NCBI GenBank assembly: GCA_964194625.1
Contig: CAXMNC010000159.1
Span: 1 to 64,000, forward strand
Direction: 5' to 3'
Length of the DNA: 64,000 nt
DNA from: SPGG2 sp964194625
GTDB lineage: Bacteria; Pseudomonadota; Gammaproteobacteria; Acidiferrobacterales; SPGG2
Numbering within the stretch: position 1 is the first letter of the stretch; each line of letters opens with the position of its first letter. Under the pieces are notes generated by a model. That model saw only the letters and a list, made by a program, of their open reading frames with translations, had not been told where the DNA came from and did no database searches. The translations under genes and the position numbers were made by a program. Positions 1-7,408 of this stretch are shown piece after piece.

Positions 1-268
1 CGCAACGAGCTGTCTGATTAGGTCTCCCCAGGCAACACTTAAATCCAATAGGTTAGATCGGGCAAGACCAAATTTCGCGGTGAGTAAATGTCCGAAGTTG
101 GCCGTAAGCAGCCATTCGACGGCTCCAAAAACGGCGCAGCAAGTTCCATGTTCAAGGTGTGCGGGACTTTTGCGGGGATTAGTTATGCACGGTCCTGCAA
201 AGTAAGGCAAATTACGCAACGAGCGTCCCAGGGTTTCTTCATCAAATCACTATGTTACACTTTTGATT
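1..268. other. Left-edge stretch without a recognisable gene
   Basis: I see no convincing coding region here. The open frame at 88-378 has no recognisable protein family and runs into the tRNA-derived sequence that follows, so I treat it as spurious. The 10-mer CGCAACGAGC occurs at 1-10 and again near 214, which is the only repetition I noticed. The stretch probably lies between a gene outside the window and the tRNA remnant. Confidence 0.5.
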
Positions 269-317
269 TCGCACTCATAATGCCGGTGTCGGTGGTTCGA
301 GTCCACCCTAGCCACCA
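269..317 (+). pseudogene. 3' half of a tRNA-Met (CAU), remnant
   Basis: The sequence reads as an anticodon arm with loop CTCATAA (274-280, anticodon CAU), a short variable loop, a perfect T-arm (GGTGG, TTCGAGT, CCACC; 291-307) and an acceptor end TAGCCACCA with encoded CCA (315-317). The anticodon stem has one C-C mismatch. The 3' acceptor strand is one base short of the seven expected: the usual CGTAGCC appears as CTAGCC. No D-arm or 5' acceptor strand (GGCTAC-like) is present in the preceding 80 bases. I therefore call it a non-functional tRNA 3' half rather than a gene. Elongator tRNA-Met is the best identity because of the CAU loop and the TAGCCACCA end. A tRNA-Ile with a CAU anticodon is the alternative. 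Confidence 0.6.
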
Positions 318-380
318 ACTCGATTCTCTTCGTTTATTCGTTCATGCAACCCGTAAGGGAGACAGAAGCAAGCCCTGATT

Positions 381-398
381 GGGTGGACTCGAACCACC
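381..398 (-). repeat. Inverted copy of the tRNA T-arm
   Basis: GGGTGGACTCGAACCACC at 381-398 is the exact reverse complement of the T-arm segment at 291-308. The two 18-base arms are separated by 72 bases, so a transcript could form either the normal T-arm or one long hairpin. This piece also generates spurious open frames whose translations contain motifs such as DWVDSNHLRG and GGLEPP, typical of translated tRNA complements. Confidence 0.75.
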
Positions 399-475
399 TT
401 CGGGGTTCGCCTTGGCGCTGCGCTCCCGCGCTGCGCCTTACTTCGCTGCGCATTCCTGCTGCGCTTGCAAGTCCA

Positions 476-869
476 GGGCAGACCATCCGTGGTCTGCCCG
501 CTCGACGGAACGACGGTCCCCCGGACCTTCGTCTAATTCCGTCTCGCCCCTGCTTCGCTTGGGTACCGGCCCGAGCCATCCCGGCTCGGGCGTTCGTCGG
601 GGTAACAGTCCACCGGACTGTTACCTTTATCTGGCTCACCCTGCTCCGCGCCAAGATCCAGGGCGCACGTCCGTGTGCGCCCGCTCGCTCGGGCGATCCC
701 GGCGCTGCGCACTCCGTGCTTCGCTTGCGCACCGGCCCAAGCCTTCCGTGGCTTGGGCGTTCGCCGGGCCAAGCTTTCTCGCTGCGCTTTCCTGCTTCAC
801 TCCAAAGTCCGGGGCAGACCTTCCGTGGTCTGCCCGCTCGACGGGGCGGTGATTCACTGGATCACCGCC
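476..869. repeat. Array of eight GC-rich hairpins
   Basis: Eight perfect or near-perfect palindromes follow one another: 476-499 (10-bp stem, loop TCCG), 510-532 (ACGA and GGTCC stems around one mismatch), 569-591 (9 bp), 601-625 (11 bp, followed by TTT), 661-682 (8-9 bp), 735-758 (9 bp), 812-835 (9 bp) and 845-869 (9 bp). Several loops carry TCCG. The blocks at 476-508 and 812-844 are direct copies differing by about one base. The flanks of the 569 and 735 hairpins are also related, so the array arose by duplication and rearrangement. Long open frames across it (for example 344-991) have low-complexity Arg/Ser/Pro translations and are artefacts. No protein family is recognisable. The function is unknown: structured RNA, terminator cluster or mobile repeat are all possible. 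Confidence 0.75.
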
Positions 870-941
870 AATACTCCGTCTCACCCGCTGGACCCTTGGC
901 ATATCTCCGGCTCACCCGCTGGACATTCGTTCCCAGCTCGC

Positions 942-957
942 CCACCCGTAGCCACCA
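942..957 (+). repeat. Second copy of the tRNA 3' end (att-like direct repeat)
   Basis: CCACCCGTAGCCACCA at 942-957 matches CCACCCTAGCCACCA at 303-317 except for one extra G. With that G it equals the canonical 3' end of an elongator tRNA-Met. The two copies are in direct orientation and bracket the inverted T-arm and the hairpin array. This resembles the duplication left by insertion at a tRNA 3' end. No integrase gene lies between them. Confidence 0.55.
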
Positions 958-1045
958 CTTATCTCAACGGTATTGCCGTCAGCGATGTTAATAGCAATTC
1001 TAGGCCTGATGGTGGAGTCGCAATGCGACCGCGCCTTCCCCAGCC

Positions 1046-2329
1046 ATGTTAAAGACCGTTAGGTCTATCACCTCTTTACTACTGAGTTACGGCCTACTCC
1101 TAGTAGCGATGGGGCTGTTTAACACGTTGCTCGGCGTGCGCAGCCAAATCGAAGGCTTTTCGACCGAAGTCATCGGCATAATCATGGCCGGTTATTTTGC
1201 GGGCCTGCTCTTGGGGGCGTTGTACGCGGTGCAGGTAGTAATAAGGGTCGGCCACATCCGTGCGTTCGCGGCCTTCGCATCGCTTATCTCGATTGCCGCT
1301 CTCGTTCACTTACTCTGGATCGAGCCGATTGCCTGGTTTGTATTGCGATTGCTATCCGGCTTCTGTATGGCCGGTATGTTCATTGTCACCGAAAGCTGGC
1401 TGAATGAACGTGCTACCAACGAGATTCGCGGCCAGGTGCTGTCGTTATACATGATTACCAATTATTTTTCCGCCGGCTGTGGGCAATATCTGCTGCCTCT
1501 CGCCGACCCGGCTGAATTCCAACTGTTCTGCATCGCGTCTATCCTTTTTTCGCTGGCGCTGTTACCGGTGTTATTGACAAGGTCGAGCGCGCCGGTTCTG
1601 GTGAAACCGAAGCGATTACGATTCCTCGATCTCTATCGTACTTCGCCGCTGGGCGTATGGGGCGCATTCTGTGCCGGTCTCGTGAACGCAGCGTTCTACG
1701 GTATGGGCCCGGTGTTCGCCCAAGATGTCGGCCTGTCTATCGCCGGTACATCGACATTCATGGCCGCGGTGATATTTGGGGGCCTACTATTACAGTGGCC
1801 AGTGGGGCGCCTCTCAGATCGCGTCGATCGACGCAAGGTAATGATTAGCTTGGCACTCGCCACGTCCATTGCGTGCGTTGCAACTGTCGTCATCATAGAT
1901 GTTGGTGGACCTTGGCTGCTTTTGATCGGTGCCGTCTATGGGGGTTTGTCTTTTACCATCTACCCGTTGAGTATCGCGCATACAAATGATTTCGCGGCAC
2001 CGGAGCTGCGCATCCAGGTCGCGAGCGGTTTACTCGTTGCCTACGGGATTGGCGCAAGTGCAGGACCGATCATGGCAGCGACGTTCATGGGACAATTGGG
2101 GCCGGAAGGAATGTTCGTGTATAGCGCCTTGGTGATGGGCGCGCTGGGTGTCTTTGGATATTACCGTACACGGCGGCGGGCACCGAAATCTGGCGAGGAG
2201 CGCGGTCGTTATATCGTTACGCCAGGTGGGCAGTTCACCTCGGAAGAGCTTTACGCAACGGTGCGTGATCAAATGGACAAAGACCTTGCACGAATTGTCG
2301 GTGGACGCGCGCATCCTTTTGCTCGATAG
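1046..2329 (+). CDS. MFS transporter, YcaD-like
   Basis: This 427-residue protein is built of about twelve hydrophobic segments with the loop-2/3 layout of the major facilitator superfamily. It also has a central cytoplasmic loop rich in basic residues (around residues 180-200, KPKRLRF) and a repeat of the superfamily signature near GRLSDRVDRRKV (about residue 255). The first half (an N-terminal NTLL segment, then a TESWLNE region at about 115) resembles the YcaD group of predicted inner-membrane transporters of unknown substrate. No strong ribosome-binding site precedes the ATG. The next gene is about 350 bases away, so it is probably monocistronic. The family is secure; the substrate is unknown. 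Confidence 0.85.
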   Translation: MLKTVRSITSLLLSYGLLLVAMGLFNTLLGVRSQIEGFSTEVIGIIMAGYFAGLLLGALYAVQVVIRVGHIRAFAAFASLISIAALVHLLWIEPIAWFVLRLLSGFCMAGMFIVTESWLNERATNEIRGQVLSLYMITNYFSAGCGQYLLPLADPAEFQLFCIASILFSLALLPVLLTRSSAPVLVKPKRLRFLDLYRTSPLGVWGAFCAGLVNAAFYGMGPVFAQDVGLSIAGTSTFMAAVIFGGLLLQWPVGRLSDRVDRRKVMISLALATSIACVATVVIIDVGGPWLLLIGAVYGGLSFTIYPLSIAHTNDFAAPELRIQVASGLLVAYGIGASAGPIMAATFMGQLGPEGMFVYSALVMGALGVFGYYRTRRRAPKSGEERGRYIVTPGGQFTSEELYATVRDQMDKDLARIVGGRAHPFAR

Positions 2330-2677
2330 TTGTACAACATAGGGCAATGGGAGCGAAAACAAAACGAAAAACCACACGCCCTAGAAAGACATCGAAAGCC
2401 AAGCACACGCGTCAAGAGCAAGAGATATGAGTGGGCATTGATTCGGTCGTGTGAAGTATTAAGAAAATTCAGCGCCGGATAAGGACGGATGGCGAACCGG
2501 TATCACACGGAACTTCATGAACGCAAGTGGTTGGGCGAGAGTACACAAGCCTAATCAAACGCTTGCCTACTGATAGCAACAACTAAAGTACCGACGCGCG
2601 CGCTAGTGTGGCCGAATGGGACTATGCTAGTATCTCTCGACATCCACCAGTTGTCGTAAACCAAGAGAAGAGCGAGA
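2330..2677. other. Gene-poor spacer before the YjgR-like gene
   Basis: Apart from a very short basic open frame at 2347-2430 (listed separately), I see no gene, tRNA or clear terminator in these 348 bases. The end of the stretch should hold the promoter of the GTG-initiated gene at 2678. TAGTATC near 2628-2634 is the only -10-like string I noticed and it is weak. Confidence 0.4.
2347..2430 (+). CDS. Possible 27-residue very basic peptide
   Basis: An ATG at 2347, with AGGG 4-6 bases upstream, opens a 27-codon frame ending in TGA. Its product (starting MGAKTKRKTTRPRK) is dominated by Lys, Arg and Thr, like the basic tails of histone-like or ribosome-associated peptides. It immediately follows the transporter gene. 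Nothing else supports translation, and such short basic frames can occur by chance, so this is a low-confidence call with no assigned function. Confidence 0.2.
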   Translation: MGAKTKRKTTRPRKTSKAKHTRQEQEI

Positions 2678-4135
2678 GTGGAAGACACCGGGATTTTTGT
2701 TGGCAAGGCTGAGGCGCCCGTCTATCTTTCCCCCAAATATGCAAATCGCCATGGTTTGATCGCCGGTGCGACCGGCACTGGCAAGACTGTATCCCTACAG
2801 ATTCTTGCAGAAGGGTTCTCGCGGCTCGGGGTACCTATTTTTGTGGCCGACGTGAAAGGAGATTTGTCTGGAATCAGTCAGGCAGGTACAGATAAACCCA
2901 AATTAATGGAGCGCGCCCAGGCCATCGGGCTCGATGACTACACTTTCCAAGGTTTCCCCACGGTTTTTTGGGATCTGCTCGGCAGACAAGGGCACCCACT
3001 GCGGACCACTGTTTCTGAAATGGGACCCCTATTACTGTCACGTCTGCTGGAGTTGAACGATACCCAGGAAGGAGTGATGTATGCCACCTTCAAGTTCGCC
3101 GATGACGAAGGCCTGCTGTTGCTAGACCTTAAGGATTTGCGCGCCTTACTGACTTCGATCGGTGAAAACGCCAAGGCGCTCACCTTAGAATACGGCAACA
3201 TCTCTAAGGCATCAGTGGGCGCGATTCAACGACGCCTACTAGTTCTCGAGGAACAACAAGGCGAACGTTTTCTGGGCGAACCGGCGCTTTATTTGCCCGA
3301 CTTTATGCGCACAGATACCAATGGTCACGGCTATATCAACGTGCTCGCGGCCGACGAGTTGATGCAGTATCCGAGGTTATACGCGACATTTTTATTGTGG
3401 TTGTTGGCTGAGCTGTTCGAGGAACTCCCCGAGGTTGGTGATCCCGACAAACCACGATTGGTGTTTTTCTTCGACGAGGCGCACTTGTTATTCGACGATG
3501 CGCCGCGAGCCTTAATCGACAAGGTCGAGCAGGTTGTGCGTCTAATACGCTCTAAGGGTGTCGGTATCTATTTTGTTACCCAGAATCCGCTCGACATCCC
3601 GGACGCAGTGCTCGGGCAACTGGGAAACCGAATCCAGCATGCGCTGCGCGCCTTCACGCCACGAGATCAAAAGGCAGTTCGTGCCGCCGCAGATACTTTC
3701 AGGCCCAATCCTAAATTCAACGCAGCACAAGTGATAATGGAGTTAGGCGTCGGTGAAGCGCTCGTATCTATGCTGGAGTGCAAGGGCGCGCCCGGTATTG
3801 TTCAGCGTACCTTGATACGCCCACCTTCGTCGCGATTAGGCCCGGCGTCGGAGTCTGAACGTAAAGCAGTAACCGAGCACTCCATGCTGCGTGGCCGGTA
3901 TCAGCAGACCATTGACCGAGAATCGGCCTACGAACACTTGAAAGAACGCGCTGCCAAAGAGAAAGAAAAAGAGAAAGATGTCGAAACCAAAGATAAAGAC
4001 AGAGGTAGGCGCCGACGTAGTAATCGCCAAAGTGTGACTGAGGCGATGGCAAAAAGCGTGGTGCGTGCCCTGGGGAGTTCACTCGGCCGGCGCATAGCGC
4101 GTGGTATATTAGGCTCAATACTTAAGGGCCGGTAA
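2678..4135 (+). CDS. HerA/VirB4-like ATPase, YjgR family (DUF853)
   Basis: This 485-residue P-loop ATPase is of the YjgR (DUF853, helicase HerA-like C-terminal) type; E. coli YjgR is about 500 residues. It begins with GTG at 2678. Walker A GATGTGKT lies at residues 30-37. A Walker B-like strand LVFFFDEAHLLF lies in the middle, with a sensor-like FVTQNP segment after it. The C-terminal 80 residues are a highly charged Lys/Glu linker followed by a basic tail. Family members are soluble hexameric-type ATPases of undefined role, often linked by homology to DNA pumping. Neighbours give no clue to its job. Confidence 0.88.
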   Translation: MEDTGIFVGKAEAPVYLSPKYANRHGLIAGATGTGKTVSLQILAEGFSRLGVPIFVADVKGDLSGISQAGTDKPKLMERAQAIGLDDYTFQGFPTVFWDLLGRQGHPLRTTVSEMGPLLLSRLLELNDTQEGVMYATFKFADDEGLLLLDLKDLRALLTSIGENAKALTLEYGNISKASVGAIQRRLLVLEEQQGERFLGEPALYLPDFMRTDTNGHGYINVLAADELMQYPRLYATFLLWLLAELFEELPEVGDPDKPRLVFFFDEAHLLFDDAPRALIDKVEQVVRLIRSKGVGIYFVTQNPLDIPDAVLGQLGNRIQHALRAFTPRDQKAVRAAADTFRPNPKFNAAQVIMELGVGEALVSMLECKGAPGIVQRTLIRPPSSRLGPASESERKAVTEHSMLRGRYQQTIDRESAYEHLKERAAKEKEKEKDVETKDKDRGRRRRSNRQSVTEAMAKSVVRALGSSLGRRIARGILGSILKGR

Positions 4136-4210
4136 GATTATGTTTGTCGAACGGTATTGGTGTTCGACTGCAGGTCACGAATTGCCCAGCCCGGGCTTCT
4201 TTAGAAACCA

Positions 4211-4660
4211 ATGCGAAATCTTCAAGCTCATCGGAAGACGATCTGGTGGGTTGTTGCGTTCGTTTTGCTCACGTCCGTCTGGGCTTTTGCACACAAATTC
4301 AGTGACACATGGACCTTCGAGGGCAGCGATGATAGCGCCACGGTTGAAGTTGCCTTCGAACAACAACGATCCGGCGTTTGGGTTAACGTTTCAGGAAAAG
4401 TGACTCGACTATTGCCTGACGACAACAAAGGCTCTCGCCACCAACGATTTATCTTGGAGCTCGAGAGTGGACATACCCTAATGATTGCTCACAATATCGA
4501 TCTGGTAGTACGTGTACCTTTAGTTCTCGGTGATACGGTAGAACTGCGGGGACGGTATGAGTGGAATCATAAGGGTGGGGTAGTCCATTGGACGCACCAT
4601 GATCCGGCTGGAGAAGTGGAAGGTGGTTGGCTCGATCATAAGAGTCAACGCTATCGTTGA
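4211..4660 (+). CDS. DUF3465 small exported protein
   Basis: This 149-residue protein starts with a basic segment and a hydrophobic stretch (about residues 10-27, ending near AFAHKF), consistent with a signal peptide or membrane anchor. The mature part carries the DUF3465 pattern: GSRHQRF, then GHTLMIAHN, then YEWNHKGGVVHWTHHDP. The domain is rich in conserved His and Trp and resembles a small OB-like fold. No enzymatic role is established for the family. It sits 35 bases before a cation efflux gene and may be cotranscribed with it. The alternative frame at 4140-4403 is a shadow. Confidence 0.8.
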   Translation: MRNLQAHRKTIWWVVAFVLLTSVWAFAHKFSDTWTFEGSDDSATVEVAFEQQRSGVWVNVSGKVTRLLPDDNKGSRHQRFILELESGHTLMIAHNIDLVVRVPLVLGDTVELRGRYEWNHKGGVVHWTHHDPAGEVEGGWLDHKSQRYR

Positions 4661-4695
4661 GCTGTTGATTAGACGAAACAACATGTGAGGTTCCT

Positions 4696-5811
4696 ATGGC
4701 CCATGAATCAACAAAGGCTGTTGTAGTCGCAACTATTGTCAATGCTATTTTGACGGTGCTCAAGTTCGCAGCTGCACTTGCTACACACTCACCTTCCATG
4801 ATGAATGAAGCGGCCCACAGCCTCATGGATACCGCCAACCAATCGCTGCTTTATTTTGGGTTAGTGGCGGGCAGTAAGCCTGCCGATAAGGATTATGCGT
4901 TCGGGCATGGCCAAAAACGCTACCTATGGAATCTTTGGGGCGCCATCGGCCTTTTCTCGATAGGGGCTGGGCTTGGTCTCGCACATGCTTGGCATTCCTA
5001 TCAAACGCTAGGCACGGAGGAGATACCGACTTCCTTAACACTATTTGGATGGAATATCAGCGCAATTTCGCTTTCGTTTTCTGTTTTAGCGACAGCCTTA
5101 ATACTTGACGGCTATTCGTTGTACGTGGCTGCTAAGGAGTTTCTGCAGCGAATGCGTGACGATGGGAAAACGAATCCGATTTCGTATATCGGACAGTCGG
5201 ATGACCCTACGTTAGTGGCGGTGGTACTCGAGGATTTCGTAGCCGTACTCGGTATTGTTCTCGCTGCGATTGGTATCGGTCTTGCGTACTGGTTCGATAA
5301 TCAATTATGGGATATCGTGTTCTCGGTTGCGATTGCCTTGATGCTTGGCGTCATTGGCTTTTTTCTCGGTCGCGTCAATATGCGCTACTTAACCGATGTT
5401 CGTGATCCACAGGCCGAAGCAAAATTCGCAGAAGTTGTGCGCGAACACCGCGAAGTCGAGCGTTATCATGATTTACGTTCGATTATCGTAGATGAAGATC
5501 ACACTGTGTTAGTTGCCGAGGTCGAGCTACGTGAGGAGGTAATGATTCCCGGTTTACAATCTTTGATTGTCGAGTATGAGAATCGTTACCTTGACATGGT
5601 TCCCGGAAATAGGCGCAATGACCAGAAGGTAATCGAGTACTGTAGGGCGCGGGCAGCCGCACAAGCCACCATTGAGCGTACCGAGACCGTGATTGAAGAA
5701 TTGGCAGCGGAACTTAGAGCCCGTGCTCCTCAAGTTTCACATGTCACCATCGAGGTCGAGGGCATTGCAACGCCGCCCAATCCTGATGTTTCTGAGACAG
5801 CGTATGCTTAA
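4696..5811 (+). CDS. Cation diffusion facilitator, ZnT9-like subgroup
   Basis: This 371-residue inner-membrane cation transporter has about six membrane helices followed by a roughly 130-residue cytoplasmic domain. The first metal site has the CDF pattern HSLMD (about residues 41-45). The GHGQKRYLW segment after helix 2 is also typical. The equivalent site in helix 5 reads VVLEDFVA, with Glu-Asp where Zn exporters have His-Asp. That is the arrangement I associate with the SLC30A9/ZnT9-like subgroup, whose substrate is debated. GAGG upstream of the ATG is the ribosome-binding site. Family certain; metal specificity not predictable. Confidence 0.85.
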   Translation: MAHESTKAVVVATIVNAILTVLKFAAALATHSPSMMNEAAHSLMDTANQSLLYFGLVAGSKPADKDYAFGHGQKRYLWNLWGAIGLFSIGAGLGLAHAWHSYQTLGTEEIPTSLTLFGWNISAISLSFSVLATALILDGYSLYVAAKEFLQRMRDDGKTNPISYIGQSDDPTLVAVVLEDFVAVLGIVLAAIGIGLAYWFDNQLWDIVFSVAIALMLGVIGFFLGRVNMRYLTDVRDPQAEAKFAEVVREHREVERYHDLRSIIVDEDHTVLVAEVELREEVMIPGLQSLIVEYENRYLDMVPGNRRNDQKVIEYCRARAAAQATIERTETVIEELAAELRARAPQVSHVTIEVEGIATPPNPDVSETAYA

Positions 5812-5954
5812 TCGGGCGATGCGGTTAGGCGGTTGCAATACTTTGAATTTTTGGTGGCCACCGGCATAATTTCGTGAAACGTATAAGAAAAAGTGAAATT
5901 TTAAAGAATTAGCCTCGACACTGTCCTGGCCGCCGCAATAGAGGAGGAGCGCTT

Positions 5955-6653
5955 ATGAGTAAGCCCCTGATTGCCGTTCTTGGGTTAATCGCGTTGGGAT
6001 TGCTGTGCTTTTTCTGCATCCGTGGCTACGTGCCCACCATACAAACCGACCTTATTGCCCGCACGAGCGGGGCCCTAGCCGCGGCGGGTATACCGTGGGC
6101 GAGCGCCAACGCCGATGGCCGTGAGCTTGTGCTAGAGGGTATCGCCCCCAACGAGGAGTCCAGGAAACGGGCTGGCGGTATTGCCCGCCAGGTCTGGGGC
6201 GTACGCACCGTGGATAACCGACTCACAGTAGCGATGGCCGAGCCGACCCCCGAACCGGCGGTCAGTGCCCCGGAACCAAGCCCAGTAGCCGCTTGCCAGG
6301 AACAGTTTGACGAGTTCCTTGGCAATAAACGCATATCGTTTGAAACTGACAGCGCGACCTTAAAACGGGAGAGCACCTTAATGCTCGATGAGCTTGCCGC
6401 TATTGCCGATCAATGTCCCGACACTCGCATACAGGTCGCTGGGCATACCGATGCGCGTGGCAGTGATGATTTCAACTTGTGGCTGAGTCAGGCGCGGGCG
6501 AAATCGGTGACTAGTTACCTGGCTGGCAAAGGTGTTGATGCCAGTCGTCTGTCCGCCATCGGCTATGGCGCATCACAACCGATCGCTGATAACGTTACGG
6601 TGGCCGGACTAGCGAGAAACCGGCGTATAGAGTTTAAGTTGGAGGAGAAGTAG
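5955..6653 (+). CDS. BON/OmpA-domain envelope protein
   Basis: This 232-residue protein has an N-terminal membrane anchor or signal (residues 1-28), a BON-like region (about 35-93, including the segment LEGIAPNEESR), a Pro/Glu-rich linker (about 95-110) and a C-terminal OmpA-type peptidoglycan-binding domain (about 120-232) with the motifs FETDSATL, AGHTDARG and RNRRIEF. It probably spans from the membrane to the cell wall. The ribosome-binding site GAGGAGG at 5941-5947, seven bases before the ATG, is unusually strong. The downstream gene starts three bases after its stop, so the pair is almost certainly cotranscribed. Confidence 0.85.
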   Translation: MSKPLIAVLGLIALGLLCFFCIRGYVPTIQTDLIARTSGALAAAGIPWASANADGRELVLEGIAPNEESRKRAGGIARQVWGVRTVDNRLTVAMAEPTPEPAVSAPEPSPVAACQEQFDEFLGNKRISFETDSATLKRESTLMLDELAAIADQCPDTRIQVAGHTDARGSDDFNLWLSQARAKSVTSYLAGKGVDASRLSAIGYGASQPIADNVTVAGLARNRRIEFKLEEK

Positions 6654-6655
6654 TC

Positions 6656-7202
6656 ATGGGTTTTTTAATTACGCAGGTGCTTTTTTGCTTATTGCTTGCC
6701 GCTGCGATCGGGTTAGTGGTCGGTTGGCTCATACGTCGTTTCATTTGCCAGAAGCAAGCACAGGCGTTGGAGGCCGGATGGTCGGCGCGTTTGAGTCGGG
6801 TAGAAGCACAACGCGATGAGCTCGCAGCGCGCGTGACTCAACTGGAGCGTAGCACTACCGGGGCCGGTCAAGCGACTAGCGCATCAGCCAGTGTCGTTAC
6901 GACGTGCCTCGTTGGCACCTGGCGCGGAGAAGCCTCGCTTGCTGTCTGGGCCGAAGGGGAACCCGGACGATCTCAAGCAGATTAGCGGTATTGGGCCGAA
7001 GCTAGAACGTACGCTTAACGAACTAGGCGTCTATCACTTTCATCAGATTGCCCAGTTTACCGCGAGCAATGTTGCTTGGGTCGACGAACATTTGAGGTTT
7101 AAAGGACGTATCCAGCGCGAGGGCTGGGTCGAGCAAGCGGTGGGGCTAGCCGCTGGCCGTCCGACCGAGTTCAGTCGCAGGTATTTGTCTAAAAGTAGGT
7201 AG
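6656..7202 (+). pseudogene. Membrane-anchored helix-hairpin-helix protein, frameshifted
   Basis: The first frame (6656-6985) gives a membrane segment (residues 5-27) and a coiled coil (about 40-68), then drifts into unrelated sequence. The frame one base ahead (open to 7202) supplies the expected second half: a linker (KPRLLSGPKG) and a helix-hairpin-helix domain, LKQISGIGPKLERTLNELG, followed by HFHQIAQF and a WVDEHLRFKGRI segment. Together they make one familiar architecture, TM plus coiled coil plus HHH, of about 180 residues. A single extra base between about 6860 and 6915 would explain the break. Alternatively the GTG at 6891 could start a separate 103-residue protein. Sequencing error cannot be excluded. 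A link to the upstream OmpA protein is inferred from the three-base spacing. Confidence 0.65.
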
Positions 7203-7408
7203 TTATCTAAAAAAGGGAAATGATCTCGCCAGAAGCGCAGAGCTAGTATTTCACCAATGGGCGCGGGATATTCGTTGATCTCCATCGGTGAGAAGGGTAT
7301 TCTCACATCTAGCGATATCAACAATAATTTCGGCATCATGTGTCGGCGGCGCCGATAAAATCACAACTCGCTAATACTAATCACTAATCCCCGCGGGAGA
7401 CAGCTCAA

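Noticed and set aside
269..317. A complete tRNA or the 3' end of tmRNA
   Set aside because: No 5' acceptor or D-arm is present, the acceptor strand is one base short, and the T-arm plus CAU loop do not fit tmRNA.
476..869. Hairpin array as a CRISPR
   Set aside because: The repeated blocks are few, of different sequence and unevenly spaced, and there are no cas genes.
344..1052. Long open frames across 344-991, 379-852 and 675-1052
   Set aside because: They run through hairpins and tRNA complements, overlap each other in several frames and give low-complexity translations typical of GC-rich repeats.
4140..4403. Open frame overlapping the DUF3465 gene
   Set aside because: It overlaps a gene with clear family motifs in another frame and has no recognisable product.
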